DNA of 64,000 bases from Erwinia piriflorinigrans CFBP 5888. Lineage in GTDB: Bacteria; Pseudomonadota; Gammaproteobacteria; Enterobacterales; Enterobacteriaceae. A model generated the notes under the pieces. It did not search any database. It was not told the DNA's origin and worked only from the letters and a program-made list of their open reading frames with translations. The position numbers and the translations under genes are program-made. Each line of letters begins with the position of its first letter. Position 1 is the stretch's first letter. The stretch spans positions 1 through 64,000 of the forward strand of contig NZ_CAHS01000023.1 in assembly GCF_001050515.1 (NCBI RefSeq). Reading direction: 5' to 3'. Positions 61,955 through 64,000 of the stretch are shown here, piece by piece.

Positions 61955-64000
61955 ATGACTGATAAAACTTTTCTGGTGGAAATCGGCACCGAAGAACTGC
62001 CTCCAAAAGCGCTGCGCAGCCTGGCCGAATCCTTTGCCGCCAATCTGACCGCCGAGCTGGACGCTGCGGGCCTCGCCCACGGTGAAGTGAGCTGGTTTGC
62101 CGCCCCGCGCCGCCTGGCGCTGAAAGTCGCTAATCTGGGCGCCGCACAGCCAGATCGCGAAGTGGAAAAACGCGGCCCGGCAATTCAGGCGGCATTTGAT
62201 GCTAACGGCGTAGCCACCAAAGCCGCTGAAGGCTGGGCACGCGGCTGTGGTATCACCGTCGACCAGGCTGAGCGCCTGAGCACCGATAAAGGCGAATGGC
62301 TGATGTACCGCGCCCGGGTAACCGGTGAACGCACCCAGGTACTGCTGCCCGCGATGATTGCCACTTCGCTGGCAAAACTGCCGATCCCGAAACTGATGCG
62401 TTGGGGCGCGTCCGAGGTGCAGTTCGTACGCCCGGCCCACACCGTAACGCTGCTGCTGGGCGATGAGCTGATCCCGGCCAAGATTCTCGGTATTGATTCG
62501 GCACGTACTATTCGCGGCCACCGCTTTATGGGCGAGCCGGAATTCACCATCGACCATGCCGACCAGTACCCGCAGATCCTGCTGGAACGCGGCAAAGTGC
62601 AGGCGGACTACGCAGCACGTAAAGCCCTAATCAAAGCGGATGCCGAAGCGGCAGCCGCGAAAATTGGCGGTGTTGCCGACCTGAGCGAAAGCCTGCTGGA
62701 AGAGGTCACCTCGCTGGTCGAGTGGCCGGTCGTACTGACGGCGAAGTTTGAAGAGAAGTTCCTCGCGGTTCCTGCCGAAGCGCTGGTGTACACCATGAAG
62801 GGCGATCAGAAATACTTCCCGGTGTATGACAAGGCGGGCAAGCTGCTGCCGAACTTTATCTTTGTCACCAACATCGAGTCGAAAGACCCGCAGCAGATTA
62901 TCTCCGGCAATGAGAAGGTGGTGCGTCCACGTCTTGCGGACGCCGAGTTCTTCTTTAACAGCGACCGCAAGCGCCGTCTGGAAGATAACCTGCCGCGTCT
63001 GGAAACCGTGCTGTTCCAGAAAGAGCTGGGCACTCTGCGTGCGAAAACTGACCGCATTCAGGCGCTGGCCGGCTGGGTTGCGGCGCAGATTGGCGCTGAC
63101 GTGAATCACGCCACGCGCGCTGGCCTGCTCTCCAAATGTGACCTGATGACCAATATGGTGTTCGAGTTCACCGACACGCAGGGCGTGATGGGTATGCACT
63201 ACGCGCGTCACGACGGCGAATCAGAAGACGTGGCGGTGGCCCTTAACGAGCAGTATCAGCCGCGCTTTGCCGGTGATGAGCTGCCTTCTAACCCGGTGGC
63301 CTGTGCGCTGGCGATTGCTGACAAGATGGATACCCTGGCGGGTATCTTCGGGATTGGTCAGCATCCCAAAGGCGATAAAGACCCGTTTGCACTGCGCCGT
63401 GCTGCGCTTGGCGTGCTGCGTATCATCGTCGAGAAAAATCTGCCGCTGGATCTGCAAACCCTGACCGAAGAAGCGGTGCGTCTGTATGGCAATAAGCTGT
63501 CTAACGCGAAAGCGGTGGATGAAGTGATCGACTTTATGCTGGGCCGTTTCCGCACCTGGTATCAGGAAGAGGGCCACAGCGTCGATACCCTTCAGGCGGT
63601 GCTGGCACGTCGTCCAACGCGTCCGGCCGACTTCGATGCACGCATGAAGGCAGTATCCCACTTCCGTACGCTGGAGCAGGCGGCGAGCCTGGCCGCAGCC
63701 AATAAACGCGTCTCCAATATTCTCGCTAAGGCTACCGAACCGCTGAATGATAGCGTTCAGGCATCGCTGCTGAAAGAGAATGAAGAGATCAAACTGGCGA
63801 CCTATGTCACCGCACTGAGCAGCAAACTACAGCCATACTTCGCCGAAGGGCGTTACCAGGATGCGCTGATTGAGCTGGCGCAGCTGCGTGAAGCGGTTGA
63901 CAACTTCTTCGACAAGGTGATGGTCAACGCTGAAGACAAAGAGGTACGTATCAACCGCCTGACGCTGCTGGCCAAGCTGCGCGAGCTGTTCCTCCAGGTG
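61955..64000 (+). CDS. glyS: Glycyl-tRNA synthetase beta subunit, cut by the window end
   Basis: 682 codons are visible, from [20 protein letters not shown] to [15 protein letters not shown]. coli GlyS has 689, so only a few codons and the stop lie outside. The beta subunit binds tRNA(Gly) through its HD-like and anticodon-binding C-terminal parts. AAGAGGC serves as ribosome-binding site. A 431-codon frame on the other strand is an artefact of codon bias. Confidence 0.97.
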   Translation, partial: MTDKTFLVEIGTEELPPKALRSLAESFAANLTAELDAAGLAHGEVSWFAAPRRLALKVANLGAAQPDREVEKRGPAIQAAFDANGVATKAAEGWARGCGITVDQAERLSTDKGEWLMYRARVTGERTQVLLPAMIATSLAKLPIPKLMRWGASEVQFVRPAHTVTLLLGDELIPAKILGIDSARTIRGHRFMGEPEFTIDHADQYPQILLERGKVQADYAARKALIKADAEAAAAKIGGVADLSESLLEEVTSLVEWPVVLTAKFEEKFLAVPAEALVYTMKGDQKYFPVYDKAGKLLPNFIFVTNIESKDPQQIISGNEKVVRPRLADAEFFFNSDRKRRLEDNLPRLETVLFQKELGTLRAKTDRIQALAGWVAAQIGADVNHATRAGLLSKCDLMTNMVFEFTDTQGVMGMHYARHDGESEDVAVALNEQYQPRFAGDELPSNPVACALAIADKMDTLAGIFGIGQHPKGDKDPFALRRAALGVLRIIVEKNLPLDLQTLTEEAVRLYGNKLSNAKAVDEVIDFMLGRFRTWYQEEGHSVDTLQAVLARRPTRPADFDARMKAVSHFRTLEQAASLAAANKRVSNILAKATEPLNDSVQASLLKENEEIKLATYVTALSSKLQPYFAEGRYQDALIELAQLREAVDNFFDKVMVNAEDKEVRINRLTLLAKLRELFLQV

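Noticed and set aside
61262..62557. 431-codon open frame antisense to glyQ/glyS
   Set aside because: It lies opposite two essential, well-conserved genes and has no family signature; long antisense frames are common opposite GC-rich, codon-biased genes.
1..64000. CRISPR array
   Set aside because: No regularly spaced direct repeats of 24–40 bases were seen; repeats in the window are hairpins, dyads and the two IS ends.

Overview
The window reads as the chromosome of a plant- or environment-associated member of the Enterobacterales, most likely Erwiniaceae or a close relative. The yhj–bcs–dpp–eptB–wecH–glyQS gene order is recognisably that of the E. coli 79–80 min region, but it carries a type I (bcsO/bcsD-containing) cellulose operon, an mgtCB locus, an ohr/ohrR pair and several catabolic insertions that E. 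coli K-12 lacks. I cannot name the species from the sequence alone.

Region 1 (1–4.6 kb) is accessory DNA, visibly AT-rich in 230–2600. It holds a complete EcoRV-family restriction–modification system (endonuclease, controller protein, divergent methyltransferase), a ColE1-cer/pSC101-psi-like XerC/XerD site and several long hairpins. Two same-orientation IS630-family ends flank it; the right-hand IS copy is full length but has a broken transposase. A degraded gene of unknown function follows. The cargo looks plasmid-derived. The first 58 bases form an almost perfect fold-back and may be a contig-end artefact.

Region 2 (4.6–14.8 kb) mixes transport and catabolism: an EamA exporter, an SRPBCC-like protein, a nucleoside hydrolase, a DUF1471 peptide, a candidate structured RNA, an IolE-like isomerase with a Gfo/Idh/MocA dehydrogenase, a LysE-type exporter, a RelE/Xre toxin–antitoxin pair with a palindromic operator, mntP with an MntR-type box, and an exported M20 peptidase.

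Region 3 (14.8–19.1 kb) is a magnesium-starvation locus of mgtC–mgtB–small-peptide layout. A PhoP-type promoter lies far upstream of mgtC. A proline-containing leader ORF sits in the mgtC leader, and a second short ORF with a strong ribosome-binding site lies between mgtC and mgtB. None of the three small ORFs is longer than 30 codons.

Region 4 (19.3–41.5 kb) is the c-di-GMP/cellulose block: yhjE, yhjG, pdeH, an alginate-lyase-like pseudogene where enterics usually carry kdgK, yhjJ, dctA, pdeK, then bcsO-Q-A-B-C-D-Z reading leftward with tight or overlapping junctions. PdeH and PdeK would lower c-di-GMP, the ligand of the BcsA PilZ domain.

Region 5 (42–64 kb) holds the dppABCDF dipeptide ABC transporter, a subtilisin-type autotransporter, eptB (LPS Kdo phosphoethanolamine transferase), ohr/ohrR, a small MESH1-like HD hydrolase, an SMR exporter, a nitrilase stub, an isochorismatase-like hydrolase with a GlxA-type regulator, a polyol dehydrogenase coupled to a SemiSWEET-like protein, wecH, glyQ and glyS. 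The window ends a few codons before the expected end of glyS.
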